Shown here piece by piece: positions 1 to 9,463 of a stretch of DNA of 64,000 nucleotides (the first letter of the stretch is position 1; each line of letters starts with the position of its first letter). Position numbers and translations under genes: made by a program. The notes beneath the pieces are model-generated. The model was not told the DNA's origin, did not search any database, and worked only from the letters and a program-made list of their open reading frames with translations. The stretch is taken from contig CAKTPV010000012.1 in assembly GCA_934591815.1 (NCBI GenBank), forward strand, positions 1 through 64,000. The letters are read 5' to 3'. This DNA comes from an uncultured Oscillospiraceae bacterium (lineage in GTDB: Bacteria; Bacillota; Clostridia; Oscillospirales; Oscillospiraceae).

Positions 1-456
1 ATGGTGAACCGCCGCGCCGATATCTATCTGGAGAACACCGACGGCACCAGCGAGGAGTATGTGACGCCGGAGATGTCACCCTTCGACCTGTCCGGCGGCA
101 AGCTGGATGTGCCGGACGACGACTACGGTATCTGGTATGTGGACATGATGGACAACCCCGACCGCTACGAGGGGGTGGAGGTGTCCTTCAAGGCCATCAT
201 GTGCCACTCCAAGAAGTTCAAGGGCGTCCACTGTCCCGGCCGCTTCGCCATGGTCTGCTGCGACAAGGATATGCAGTTCCTGGCGCTGGTCTGCCGGGGC
301 GAGGGACTGGAACGCTTCAAGGATAAGGAGTGGGTGGAGCTCCACGCCACCGTGAAGAAGGAGAGCTGCGACGCCTATCAGGGCGAGGGTCCCGTGCTGT
401 ATGTCAGCAGCGTGACCGCCGCCGCCAAGCCCGCCAATGAAGTGGTGTCCTTCTGA
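1..456 (+). CDS. C-terminal part of a DUF1980/TIGR03943-like (YcgQ-type) protein, 5' truncated by the window edge
   Basis: The reading frame is open from base 1 to the stop at 456. The visible 151 residues resemble the soluble C-terminal domain of TIGR03943/DUF1980 proteins, the partner of a putative metal permease. The hallmark is a hydrophobic strand leading into RFAMVCCDKDMQFLAL (about residues 81-96), where family members have a paired-cysteine CCxxD motif. The family normally carries N-terminal membrane helices, and none is present here, so the ATG at base 1 is probably internal. In such systems the partner permease gene usually lies just upstream, outside this window. A bidirectional terminator follows directly. 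Family recognition is from recall; substrate unknown. Confidence 0.6.
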   Translation: MVNRRADIYLENTDGTSEEYVTPEMSPFDLSGGKLDVPDDDYGIWYVDMMDNPDRYEGVEVSFKAIMCHSKKFKGVHCPGRFAMVCCDKDMQFLALVCRGEGLERFKDKEWVELHATVKKESCDAYQGEGPVLYVSSVTAAAKPANEVVSF

Positions 457-480
457 GGACACATCGGCAATAACGCAAAA

Positions 481-517
481 AAGATGACGTTCCGCGCAGG
501 CGGAGCGTCATCTTTTT
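481..517. terminator. Bidirectional intrinsic terminator between the DUF1980-like gene and feoA
   Basis: A 15-bp stem (481-495 with 500-514, one G-T pair) has a four-base GCAG loop. A run of T follows on the plus strand and a matching A-run precedes it, so it can serve both converging genes. It overlaps the stop codon of feoA. Confidence 0.85.
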
Positions 518-743
518 ACGTTTGCAGCGTGATGCGGCGGGCATCGGTGTCCCGCAGGGCGATCACGGTGTCCAGCACCCGATAGGCGGTGATCCCGCCG
601 AAGGGTGCTGTGTGCAGCGCGGTGACCCGCTGCCCGGGGAGAAAGCCCAGATCCTCCATGCGGCGGGCTTTTCGGGGCGGAAAGTCCAGCGCGGCCACGC
701 GGCCGCTCTCTCCGGGTAACAGCTGCGCCAGTGTTTGCGTCAT
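516..743 (-). CDS. feoA: FeoA-domain protein (ferrous iron transport accessory)
   Basis: A small SH3-like FeoA-domain protein of 75 residues. The features are a short N-terminal MTQTLAQLLPGE, the RRMEDLGFLPGQRV segment that is the core signature of FeoA, and a closing strand with ALRDTDARRI. FeoA proteins modulate the FeoB ferrous-iron channel. The chosen ATG at 743 has GAGGAGG nine bases upstream; longer in-frame ATGs (761, 794) lack a comparable site. It is not beside feoB, which lies 6.7 kb away on the opposite strand, so it may serve that FeoB or act as a stand-alone FeoA-like regulator. It sits 47 bases downstream of the DHHW gene on the same strand. Confidence 0.75.
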   Translation of the reverse strand: MTQTLAQLLPGESGRVAALDFPPRKARRMEDLGFLPGQRVTALHTAPFGGITAYRVLDTVIALRDTDARRITLQT

Positions 744-790
744 GCGGCACGGCCTCCTCATAAGGTGTCCATACCAGTCTATGCCGCCGG

Positions 791-1729
791 TCACTTCAGG
801 GTGATGCTGTTTTGCAGGACGGTGGTGCTGTATAAAAGCAGCACATCCGCGTCATCGGGAAAGTCCACGACGCGCCCCAGCCGGTCGGATGCCAGATACC
901 GGATATCCACGGCGTACACCGTGCGGTAGCTCTCCGCCAGCAGCGGGATGATGCTGCTGCCGAAGGAGTCCCGGAACACCACCAGCGTCCTGTCCGACAG
1001 GGCGTCGGGATTGTCGATACGCAGCAGGGAGCGGCTGCCGGACAGAAACAGGTCGTAGGGCGCGTCCTGCGCGGCGGTGAAATCGTATACGCCGCCGTCG
1101 GTATCCGTCTCGTAGTTATGGACGGTGCAGCCCTCCAGCACAGGGGAGGTCAGGTAGGACAGCGTGTCCGGTTCCAGCGGCTCCTCGGTCTTTCCCCAGT
1201 AGCTGCCGTGGAACGCCCCCTCCAGCGCACACAGCGTCTCGTCCCGCGTGCCGGATACCGGCGCACCCATGGCGGTCAGCAGGGCGTCCGCCGCGGGGTG
1301 CAGCTGCTCCTGCCGCCAGTGGGGGTCGGTACGGTAGTAGTCCGTCAGCGTCAGACCGGCGGCGATATCCACCGGCGTCAAGACGTCCAGCGCGCCGCAC
1401 AGGTAGTCCGCTGTCTCCGCTGCGCCGGCGGGGGTGTAGCCCTCCGGCGGCGCGGTGAACTGCGCCTTGTCCGGTACCACCGCCAGATAAACGGTGCGCC
1501 CGGCGAAGTACAGGTCGTACAGGTGCTGAAAGCGATAGGCGGCGCGGTCCAGCGACGCGGCGTCAAAGGCCGCATCCGTCTTGGCGGCATAGCCGTTGTA
1601 GACGTACACCACGTCGTCCGGCGCGGACGGCTCCGGCGCAGGCGCAGGCGCGGGGATACGGGATATCCCCAGCACCAGCGCCGCCGCCATCAGCAGGAAC
1701 GCGCCCCGCTGCACCATCCTCCGCGTCAC
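791..1729 (-). CDS. DHHW-family (AlgX/AlgJ-like) exported protein
   Basis: A 312-residue protein with an N-terminal signal or anchor helix (about residues 10-22), followed by a proline/alanine linker. It contains TDYYRTDPHW, a variant of the DHHW motif, with the sequence TDPHW around residues 134-138. A C-terminal block FRDSFGSSIIPLLAESY then VDIRYL matches the SGNH-like fold of this family. Relatives act outside the membrane, often with MBOAT acyltransferases in polysaccharide O-acetylation. No MBOAT gene is present here. The start overlaps the stop of the upstream lipoprotein gene by four bases, so the two are translationally coupled. Function inferred only from family. Confidence 0.7.
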   Translation of the reverse strand: MTRRMVQRGAFLLMAAALVLGISRIPAPAPAPEPSAPDDVVYVYNGYAAKTDAAFDAASLDRAAYRFQHLYDLYFAGRTVYLAVVPDKAQFTAPPEGYTPAGAAETADYLCGALDVLTPVDIAAGLTLTDYYRTDPHWRQEQLHPAADALLTAMGAPVSGTRDETLCALEGAFHGSYWGKTEEPLEPDTLSYLTSPVLEGCTVHNYETDTDGGVYDFTAAQDAPYDLFLSGSRSLLRIDNPDALSDRTLVVFRDSFGSSIIPLLAESYRTVYAVDIRYLASDRLGRVVDFPDDADVLLLYSTTVLQNSITLK

Positions 1730-2295
1730 AGAATGGCCTCGTCGTAGGCGGTGTGGACGGCGTGGTCGCCGTAGATGCCCTTCAGGTGGGTCATGAAGGT
1801 GTCCAGCAGCTCATCCGCGCCGAAGACGGTGACCACATACCCGTCGCCCACCTCGGCCACGACCAGCTTATCGGGGAAGCCGCACATCCACTGGCGCTGC
1901 ATGATGTTGTCACGCAGCTGCTGCGCCAGCTCAGCGGTGTCACCGGTGGCGTGGTAGGCGGCGGCGGTGAAGGTGTTGGCGTTCATCATGTGGACAAGGG
2001 ACGCGGCCTCGTCCACCGCAGCGGTCTCCGGCAGACCCAGCTCGATGTCCGCCAACTCACGGTCCTTCAGGTCGAAGACGCCGGGGGCGTCCTCGCGGGC
2101 GTTGGCCTCGGAGAAATCGCCGCCGGCAACGGCAAACTTCTCGTCCTCACCGTAGGTGTTCCATACTGTCTCCAGTATGTCCAGGGCGCTCTTGGGCCGC
2201 ACGGGGTTGCCGTCGCTGGCGTTATTCTTGTCGCCGCAGGCGGCCAGACTCAGCACCAGCAGGGCTGCCAGTACAAGGGATACGATCTTTTTCAT
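1726..2295 (-). CDS. Putative lipoprotein paired with the DHHW protein (DUF4358-like)
   Basis: A protein of 189 residues from the ATG at 2295, which has GGAGG eight bases upstream; an ATG at 2310 has no such site. The N-terminus is a lipoprotein signal: positive residues, a hydrophobic stretch and a LSLAACG lipobox with the lipidated cysteine near residue 20. The mature part has no enzymatic motif I recognise. Its layout (a lipobox, a region with MMNANTFTAAAYHA, then a strand-rich end) recalls the DUF4358 lipoproteins that accompany DHHW/MBOAT genes, but that match is tentative. It overlaps the DHHW gene by four bases and is the promoter-proximal gene of the pair. Confidence 0.6.
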   Translation of the reverse strand: MKKIVSLVLAALLVLSLAACGDKNNASDGNPVRPKSALDILETVWNTYGEDEKFAVAGGDFSEANAREDAPGVFDLKDRELADIELGLPETAAVDEAASLVHMMNANTFTAAAYHATGDTAELAQQLRDNIMQRQWMCGFPDKLVVAEVGDGYVVTVFGADELLDTFMTHLKGIYGDHAVHTAYDEAIL

Positions 2296-2327
2296 GGAAA
2301 TGTCCTCCAAAACTTGAATGTCCCGCG

Positions 2328-2369
2328 CAGGGAAAAGAAGCGCGGCTGAGGATAAGACGCAGCCGCGCT
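2328..2369 (-). terminator. Weak intrinsic terminator after cdd, in the leader of the lipoprotein gene
   Basis: On the minus strand a 10-bp stem (2360-2369 with 2339-2348) is followed by the T-rich stretch CTTCTTTTCC. It could end the cdd transcript, or act as a leader hairpin for the lipoprotein-DHHW pair. Confidence 0.45.
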
Positions 2370-2423
2370 CCGTTTTGTTCCCGCAGAGGGTGAAATATCG
2401 GGAAAATTTTTAGGGTGGAAATA

Positions 2424-2457
2424 TGCAAGCGCCCGCAACGATGAGCCGGCGGAAAAG
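2424..2457. repeat. 34-bp intergenic direct repeat, copy 1
   Basis: The 34 bases beginning TGCAAGCGCCCGCAACGATG recur at 2527-2560 with a single C/T difference, in the same orientation and 103 bp apart. It lies in the non-coding gap between cdd and the lipoprotein gene. Its function is unknown; it looks like part of a larger dispersed intergenic element. Confidence 0.7.
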
Positions 2458-2526
2458 CCCGGCGACCGGACGCCGAGAGTTTTTTCGTCAGATCGAGGCG
2501 CGGAAGCGCAGGAATAATTGGTTTAT

Positions 2527-2560
2527 TGCAAGCGCCCGCAACGATGAGCCGGTGGAAAAG
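2527..2560. repeat. 34-bp intergenic direct repeat, copy 2
   Basis: Second copy of the repeat at 2424-2457, ending 12 bases before the stop of cdd. Between the copies is a segment (2461-2526) rich in short GC and T runs that has no coding potential I could support. Confidence 0.7.
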
Positions 2561-2572
2561 ATCCGGCGGCCG

Positions 2573-4888
<2,316 letters not shown>

Positions 4889-4896
<8 letters not shown>

Positions 4897-6625
4897 CGAT
4901 GCTCACCCCTTCCTGCTGGGATTCATAGACCTCGCGGTAGATCTCGCAGCTCTCCATGAGCTGGGCGTGGGTACCCTGCCCCACCACGCAGCCGTCGTCC
5001 AGCACCAGGATCATATCCGCGTCCATCACGGAGGTGATGCGCTGGGCGATGATGAGCTTGGTCGCGCCGGGCAGCGCCGTCTTCAGCGCACTGCGGATCT
5101 TGGCGTCGGTGGCGGTATCCACCGCGCTGGTGGAATCGTCCAGGATCAGCACCTTGGGACGGCGCAGGATGGCGCGGGCGATGCACAGCCGCTGCTTCTG
5201 GCCGCCGGACACGTTGGTGCCGCCCTGCTCGATATAGGTGTCGTAGCCGTCGGGCATCCGCTGGATGAACTCATCGGCGCAGGCCATGCGGCAGGCCTCC
5301 TCGATCTCGGCGTCGGTGGCGTCCGCCCGGCCCCAGCGCAGGTTCTCCCGGATGGTGCCGGAAAACAGCGTGTTCTTTTGCAGCACCATGGCGCAGCCGC
5401 TTCGCAGCGCCTCCATGGTATAGTCCTTTACGTTGCGGCCGCCCACATAGACGGCGCCCTTGTCCACCTCGTACAGCCGGGGGATCATGCTTACCAGCGT
5501 GGACTTGGCGCTGCCGGTGCCGCCCAGAATACCCACGGTCATACCGCTTTCAATATGCAGGTCGATGTCTGTCAGGTTCCAATTCTCCGCCGTGGCGTGG
5601 TACTTGAAGTACACATGGTCAAAGCGGATGTCGCCGTTTTCCACGGTCAGCGCCGGGTCTGCCTGCGCGTCGGTGATCTGGGGCTGCTCGTCCAGCACCT
5701 CCACGATACGCTTGCCGCAGGCGATGGCGCGGGTCAGGATCATCAGCACCATGGACACCATCATCAGGGACATCAGGATCTCGCTGGCGTAGGTAAAGAA
5801 CGCCAGCAGATCGCCGGACAGCAGGGTGCCTGCCGCCACCTGATGACCGCCCAGCCACATGAGAGACACGATGGTGCCGCCCATGATCAGGATCATGATG
5901 GGCATGAACATCACCACGAAGCCGAAGGCCCGCTCCGCCGTGTCGCGGAGCTTGTCGCTGCGGGTGCGGAACTTCTGCTCCTCCTCGTCCTCCCGGACGA
6001 AGGATTTCACCACGCGGACGGCGTTCAGGTTCTCCTGCACCACCAGATTCAGCTCGTCGGTGGCGTTTTGCAGCGCCGTGAAGAACGGCCCCACATAGCG
6101 GATGACGATGACCACCGCCACCACCAGCAGCGGTACCGCCACCAGAAACACCTGACTGAGGCTGAGGCTGATCTCCATGGCCTTGATCAGCGCCGTCACC
6201 AGCATCACCGGTGCGCGGACGCATATACGCATCCCCATAAACAGCGTCATCTGCACCGACGCCACGTCGTTGGTCAAACGGGTGATGAGGCTGGCGGTGG
6301 AGAAATGCTCGATGTTGGCGAAGGAGAACCGCTGCACCTGCTCGTACTCCGCCTGCCGGATGTTGGCGCCGAAGCCCATGGCGGCCTTCGCCGCCATCAC
6401 CGCCGCGCCTACGCCGCAGGCCAGCGCTGCCATGGCCATCAGAAACATCTTCAGCCCCGTCAGCAGGATGTAGTTCCTGTCGCCGTTGGCGATGCCCACG
6501 TCCACGATGGCGCTCATGGCCTGGGGCAGCTCCAGCTCCAGAACCGCCTCTCCCACTGAGCACAATATGCCCAGCAGGATATACCACCGGTAGCCCCTTG
6601 TATACGGGGCAAGCTTTTTCAGCAT
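4889..6625 (-). CDS. Heterodimeric ABC exporter subunit with a degenerate catalytic site (YfiB/TM287-like)
   Basis: A 578-residue half-transporter with six membrane helices (about residues 15-310) and a C-terminal ATPase domain. The Walker A reads GGTGSAKS, with alanine where glycine is usual. The signature is VSGGQKQRL. Walker B reads LILDDSTSAVD, so the catalytic glutamate is aspartate. That substitution is the hallmark of the degenerate-site subunit in asymmetric heterodimers such as TM287/288 or BmrCD. The partner gene at 3004-4896 keeps the glutamate. It overlaps marR by seven bases and its partner by eight, giving one tightly coupled marR-ABC-ABC operon. Confidence 0.88.
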
Positions 6626-7074
6626 ACTTCGTCCTCCTCCGAGAGATTTTTTGCCACCCGCAGAAGAAGTGACGTCAGCAGCCGGATCTCCTCCGGCGAA
6701 AAGCCCCGCTCCAATCGGTCGTTGACCTCATGCACGATGGCGGTGAACTTGTCATAAAACTGCTTTCCCTGCGCCGTCAGCGCCAGAATGCGGCAGCGTC
6801 CGTCGGTGCGGCTGGCGGTGCGGGTGACCATGCCCTTCTCCTCCAGACGGTCCACGATGCCGTTGACCGTGCTGGGCTTCACCATCAGGTGCCGCTCCAG
6901 CTGCTTCTGGTTGACCTCGCCCTCCGCCTCGTGGAGATAGGTCAGCGTCCGGCACTGCATGGGCGATACGTCGTACTGCCGCAGCCGCCGGTCCATCAGC
7001 TTCTGCACCTGATGGTCGCAGTAGCCGAACAGCGGGCCGAAATGCTCCGGCCGTTCCGTGATACAACGTTCCAC
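6619..7074 (-). CDS. MarR-family transcriptional regulator of the ABC exporter operon
   Basis: A 151-residue winged helix-turn-helix protein. The recognisable core is SPMQCRTLTYLHEAEGEVNQ, then the recognition-helix region LMVKPSTVNGIVDRL and the wing segment around RTASRTDGRCRILALT, which matches the MarR D-x-R-x-R wing motif. MarR proteins bind palindromes as dimers and are released by small phenolic or drug-like ligands. It is the first gene of the operon. A sigma-70 promoter and a 21-bp palindrome lie directly upstream, so autorepression together with control of both ABC genes is likely. The start has AGGAGG spaced seven bases away. Confidence 0.9.
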   Translation of the reverse strand: MERCITERPEHFGPLFGYCDHQVQKLMDRRLRQYDVSPMQCRTLTYLHEAEGEVNQKQLERHLMVKPSTVNGIVDRLEEKGMVTRTASRTDGRCRILALTAQGKQFYDKFTAIVHEVNDRLERGFSPEEIRLLTSLLLRVAKNLSEEDEVC

Positions 7075-7099
7075 AATGTGCCTCCTTTCAAATTGTTTC

Positions 7100-7120
7100 G
7101 CGCACTAATGATTAGTGTGC
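7100..7120. promoter_or_regulatory. Putative MarR operator palindrome
   Basis: A 10-1-10 inverted repeat (left arm GCGCACTAAT, centre G, right arm ATTAGTGTGC) with nine of ten positions complementary. It sits three bases downstream of the -10 box of the marR promoter, where bound repressor would block RNA polymerase. The site's position and symmetry are seen directly; its binding by this MarR is inferred. Confidence 0.75.
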
Positions 7121-7123
7121 AAA

Positions 7124-7152
7124 ATATTAGCACGGTGCTTTTCCAATGTCAA
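7124..7152 (-). promoter_or_regulatory. Sigma-70 promoter of the marR-ABC operon
   Basis: On the minus strand TTGACA (7152-7147) and TATAAT-like TAATAT (7129-7124) are separated by exactly 17 bases. The predicted transcript start falls inside the adjacent palindrome. Confidence 0.85.
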
Positions 7153-7205
7153 GAGCGTATTTGCGTGGAGCTTATGAACAATTTGTGAATCTTCTGACAA
7201 ACCCG

Positions 7206-7234
7206 TTGACTTCTGCGCAACCGCTGTGTATGAT
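7206..7234 (+). promoter_or_regulatory. Sigma-70 promoter of the feoB leader
   Basis: TTGACT (7206-7211) and TATGAT (7229-7234) with a 17-base spacer on the plus strand. It is divergent from the marR promoter and 170 bases before feoB. Confidence 0.75.
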
Positions 7235-7240
7235 AACATC

Positions 7241-7323
7241 GCAAGATATGTAAGTGACATTGTTATTCTCTCTCCTTTACCAAAAAAGAAGACGCGCACC
7301 GCTTGGTGCGCGTCTTCTTTTTT
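7241..7323 (+). ncRNA. Candidate short RNA or attenuated feoB leader
   Basis: From the promoter at 7206-7234, transcription would start near 7241 and meet a near-perfect hairpin ending at 7323. That gives an RNA of about 80 nt. It carries no recognisable ORF. It may be an attenuator whose read-through feeds feoB at 7404, or an independent small RNA. I did not recognise a known riboswitch class in it. Confidence 0.35.
7282..7323. terminator. Strong hairpin terminator ahead of feoB
   Basis: A 19-bp perfect stem (7282-7300 with 7305-7323, loop GCTT) whose ends are A6 and T6, so it works in either direction. No gene ends nearby on either strand, which makes its placement between two divergent promoters and feoB notable. 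Confidence 0.8.
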
Positions 7324-7403
7324 CCTGCCCTGCGGTATGCACCCGCCGTCCCGCCGGCGCATAGGATGGCCGGAAGTATCCCGCAAAAAAGGAGGAGACG
7401 GTC

Positions 7404-9233
7404 ATGGAGCAGTACACAGCGGCGCTGGCGGGCAATCCCAACGTGGGCAAATCCACGGTATTCAACGCCCTGACGGGTATGCACCAGCACACCGGGAACT
7501 GGCCCGGTAAAACGGTGGAGGTGGCGGAGGGCGCCTACGTCTGGCAGGGTGCGGCCTTCCGGCTCGTCGATCTGCCGGGGACATACTCCCTGCGGGCGGA
7601 CTCGCCGGAGGAGGAGCTGGCCCGGGACTTTATCTGCGGCGGCGGCGCCGACGTGACGGTGGTGGTGGCGGACGCCACCTGCCTGCGGCATAACCTGCAT
7701 CTGGCGGTGCAGCTCCGCCGCCGAACGCCCCGGCTGGTGCTGTGCCTGAACCTGATGGACGAGGCCCGGAAAAAGGGCGTCACCGTGGACACAGAGGCGT
7801 TGTCCCGTGCCCTTTCTGCGCCGGTGGTCGCCACGGCGGCCCGCAGCGGCGAGGGACTGGACGCACTGCGCACAGCGGTGCTGGATATGGCGCGGCAGCC
7901 CCCGCAGGACGATCCGTGGCTGCCGCCGGAGGACGACAGCGCCGCCGTGGCCCGGCGGGCGGCGGAGATCGCCGATGCCTGCCTCTCCTGCCTGCCGGAG
8001 GATGTCCACGCCCGCGACCGGCGGCTGGATCGGCTGCTCACCAGTCCCACCGTCGGGATCCCGGTGATGCTGTTGCTGCTGGGGCTGGTGTTCTGGCTGA
8101 CCATCTGGGGCGCCAACGCTCCCTCTGCCCTGCTGAGCCGGGGACTCATGGCGCTGCAAGCGCCGCTGCGCAGCCTGCTTGCCGGTGCGCCGCCGTGGGT
8201 GCAGGGCGCATTGGTGGACGGCGTGTACCGGACGGCGGCGTGGGTGGTGGCGGTAATGCTTCCGCCCATGGCCATCTTTTTCCCGCTGTTCACCCTGCTG
8301 GAGGACGCAGGCTACCTGCCCCGTGTGGCGTTTATGATGGACGGGTGCTTCCGCGCCGCCGGCGGCAGCGGACGGCAAAGCCTTACCATGTGCATGGGCT
8401 TTGGCTGCAACGCCTGCGGCGTCACCGGCTGCCGCATCATCGACAGTCCCCGGGAGCGGCTGGTGGCCATCCTCACCAACGCCTTTGTCCCCTGCAACGG
8501 CCGGTTTCCCACCCTTATCGCCCTCATCAGCCTGTTTTTTCTGGGCGGCACGCTGGGCCTCGGCCGCTCCCTGCTGGCGACGGCGCTGTTTCTGGGGTGT
8601 ATCCTCTTCGCCGTGGCCATGACGCTGCTGTCCTCCCGGCTGCTGACCGCCACGGTGCTGCGGGGACAGCTCTCCGCCTTTTCTCTGGAGCTGCCGCCCT
8701 ACCGGATGCCCCGTGTGGGGCAGGTGCTGGTGCGGTCGCTGCTGGACCGGACGCTGTTCGTGCTGGGCCGGGCGGTGACGGTGGCCGCCCCCGCCGGGCT
8801 GCTCATCTGGATATTGGGCCGCATCTCCGTCCGCGGCGGCAGTCTGCTGGCAGTGCTGGCCGGCGCGCTGGATGGCCCCGGACGCCTTATGGGACTGGAC
8901 GGCATGGTGCTGCTGGCGTTTCTGCTGGGCTTCCCCGCCAACGAGATCGTGCTGCCGGTGCTGCTGATGGGGTATCTCCAGACCGGGAGCCTTACGGACT
9001 ACGGCAGTCTGGCGGAGCTGTCCACCGTCCTCACCGCCAACGGCTGGACGGCGGAGACGGCGGTGTGTATGCTGGTGCTGTGCCTGCTGCACTTCCCCTG
9101 CGGCACCACCTGCCTCACCATCCTCCACGAGACGGGCAGTGCCCGCTGGACGGCGCTGGCGGCGGCGCTGCCCACCGCCATGGGCGCGGCGGTGTGTATG
9201 GTCATCCACGGCGTCTGGATGCTGCTGGGTTAG
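7404..9233 (+). CDS. feoB: Ferrous iron transport protein B
   Basis: A 609-residue Fe(II) uptake protein with an N-terminal G-protein domain and a C-terminal membrane channel. The G motifs are G1 GNPNVGKS (10-17), G3 DLPG (56-59) and G4 NLMD (116-119). The membrane part begins near residue 215 and includes the conserved segment with MCMGFGCNACGVTGCRII, holding the pore-region cysteines. It is at the short end of the family range because the GDI spacer is compact. Its start has AGGAGG within AAAAAAGGAGGAGACGGTC. No feoA or feoC is adjacent; a FeoA-like gene is at 516-743. A terminated leader lies just upstream. Confidence 0.96.
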   Translation: MEQYTAALAGNPNVGKSTVFNALTGMHQHTGNWPGKTVEVAEGAYVWQGAAFRLVDLPGTYSLRADSPEEELARDFICGGGADVTVVVADATCLRHNLHLAVQLRRRTPRLVLCLNLMDEARKKGVTVDTEALSRALSAPVVATAARSGEGLDALRTAVLDMARQPPQDDPWLPPEDDSAAVARRAAEIADACLSCLPEDVHARDRRLDRLLTSPTVGIPVMLLLLGLVFWLTIWGANAPSALLSRGLMALQAPLRSLLAGAPPWVQGALVDGVYRTAAWVVAVMLPPMAIFFPLFTLLEDAGYLPRVAFMMDGCFRAAGGSGRQSLTMCMGFGCNACGVTGCRIIDSPRERLVAILTNAFVPCNGRFPTLIALISLFFLGGTLGLGRSLLATALFLGCILFAVAMTLLSSRLLTATVLRGQLSAFSLELPPYRMPRVGQVLVRSLLDRTLFVLGRAVTVAAPAGLLIWILGRISVRGGSLLAVLAGALDGPGRLMGLDGMVLLAFLLGFPANEIVLPVLLMGYLQTGSLTDYGSLAELSTVLTANGWTAETAVCMLVLCLLHFPCGTTCLTILHETGSARWTALAAALPTAMGAAVCMVIHGVWMLLG

Positions 9234-9251
9234 CAAATCGACAAAAAACTG

Positions 9252-9280
9252 TTGCCAAACGGCTGCATTTGTAGTAGAAT
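9252..9280 (+). promoter_or_regulatory. Promoter of the SRP RNA gene
   Basis: TTGCCA (9252-9257) and TAGAAT (9275-9280) separated by 17 bases, starting 18 bases after the feoB stop. The predicted start is near 9287. Confidence 0.75.
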
Positions 9281-9286
9281 ACCTTG

Positions 9287-9440
9287 GTGAACTCGTCCTC
9301 CGCCGATAGCTGCGGGGCCGGTCTCGCGCAATGGATACCCACGAATCATGTCAGGCGGGGAACCGAGCAGCATTAAGAGGGATCATCCATGTGCCGCGGG
9401 GAAGCCGGCTTCGCGGCTATGGGCGGAGGACGTTTCTATT
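9287..9440 (+). ncRNA. ffs: Signal recognition particle RNA (bacterial SRP RNA)
   Basis: The conserved SRP helix-8 core is visible as GTCAGGCGGGGAACCGAGCA followed by GCATTAAG (about 9350-9377). The flanks fold into one long hairpin: CGTCCTCCGCC (9294-9304) pairs with GGCGGAGGACG (9422-9432). The end is followed by a T-rich stretch that would terminate transcription. The RNA is about 150 nt, and placement just upstream of dnaX is common in Firmicutes. It binds Ffh to target nascent membrane and secreted proteins. Ends are approximate. Confidence 0.88.
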
Positions 9441-9463
9441 TTTATTTGACAGGAGGTGCGCCC

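Noticed and set aside
2424-2560. CRISPR array suggestion from the 34-bp repeat
   Set aside because: Only two copies, spaced 103 bp apart, with no cas gene in the window.
7105-7386. 93-codon ORF on the minus strand across the marR-feoB region
   Set aside because: It spans the promoter, the palindrome and the hairpin; no ribosome-binding site or homology.
9389-9463. Upstream extension of dnaX to 9389
   Set aside because: It lies inside the SRP RNA sequence, and AGGAGG is placed for the ATG at 9464.
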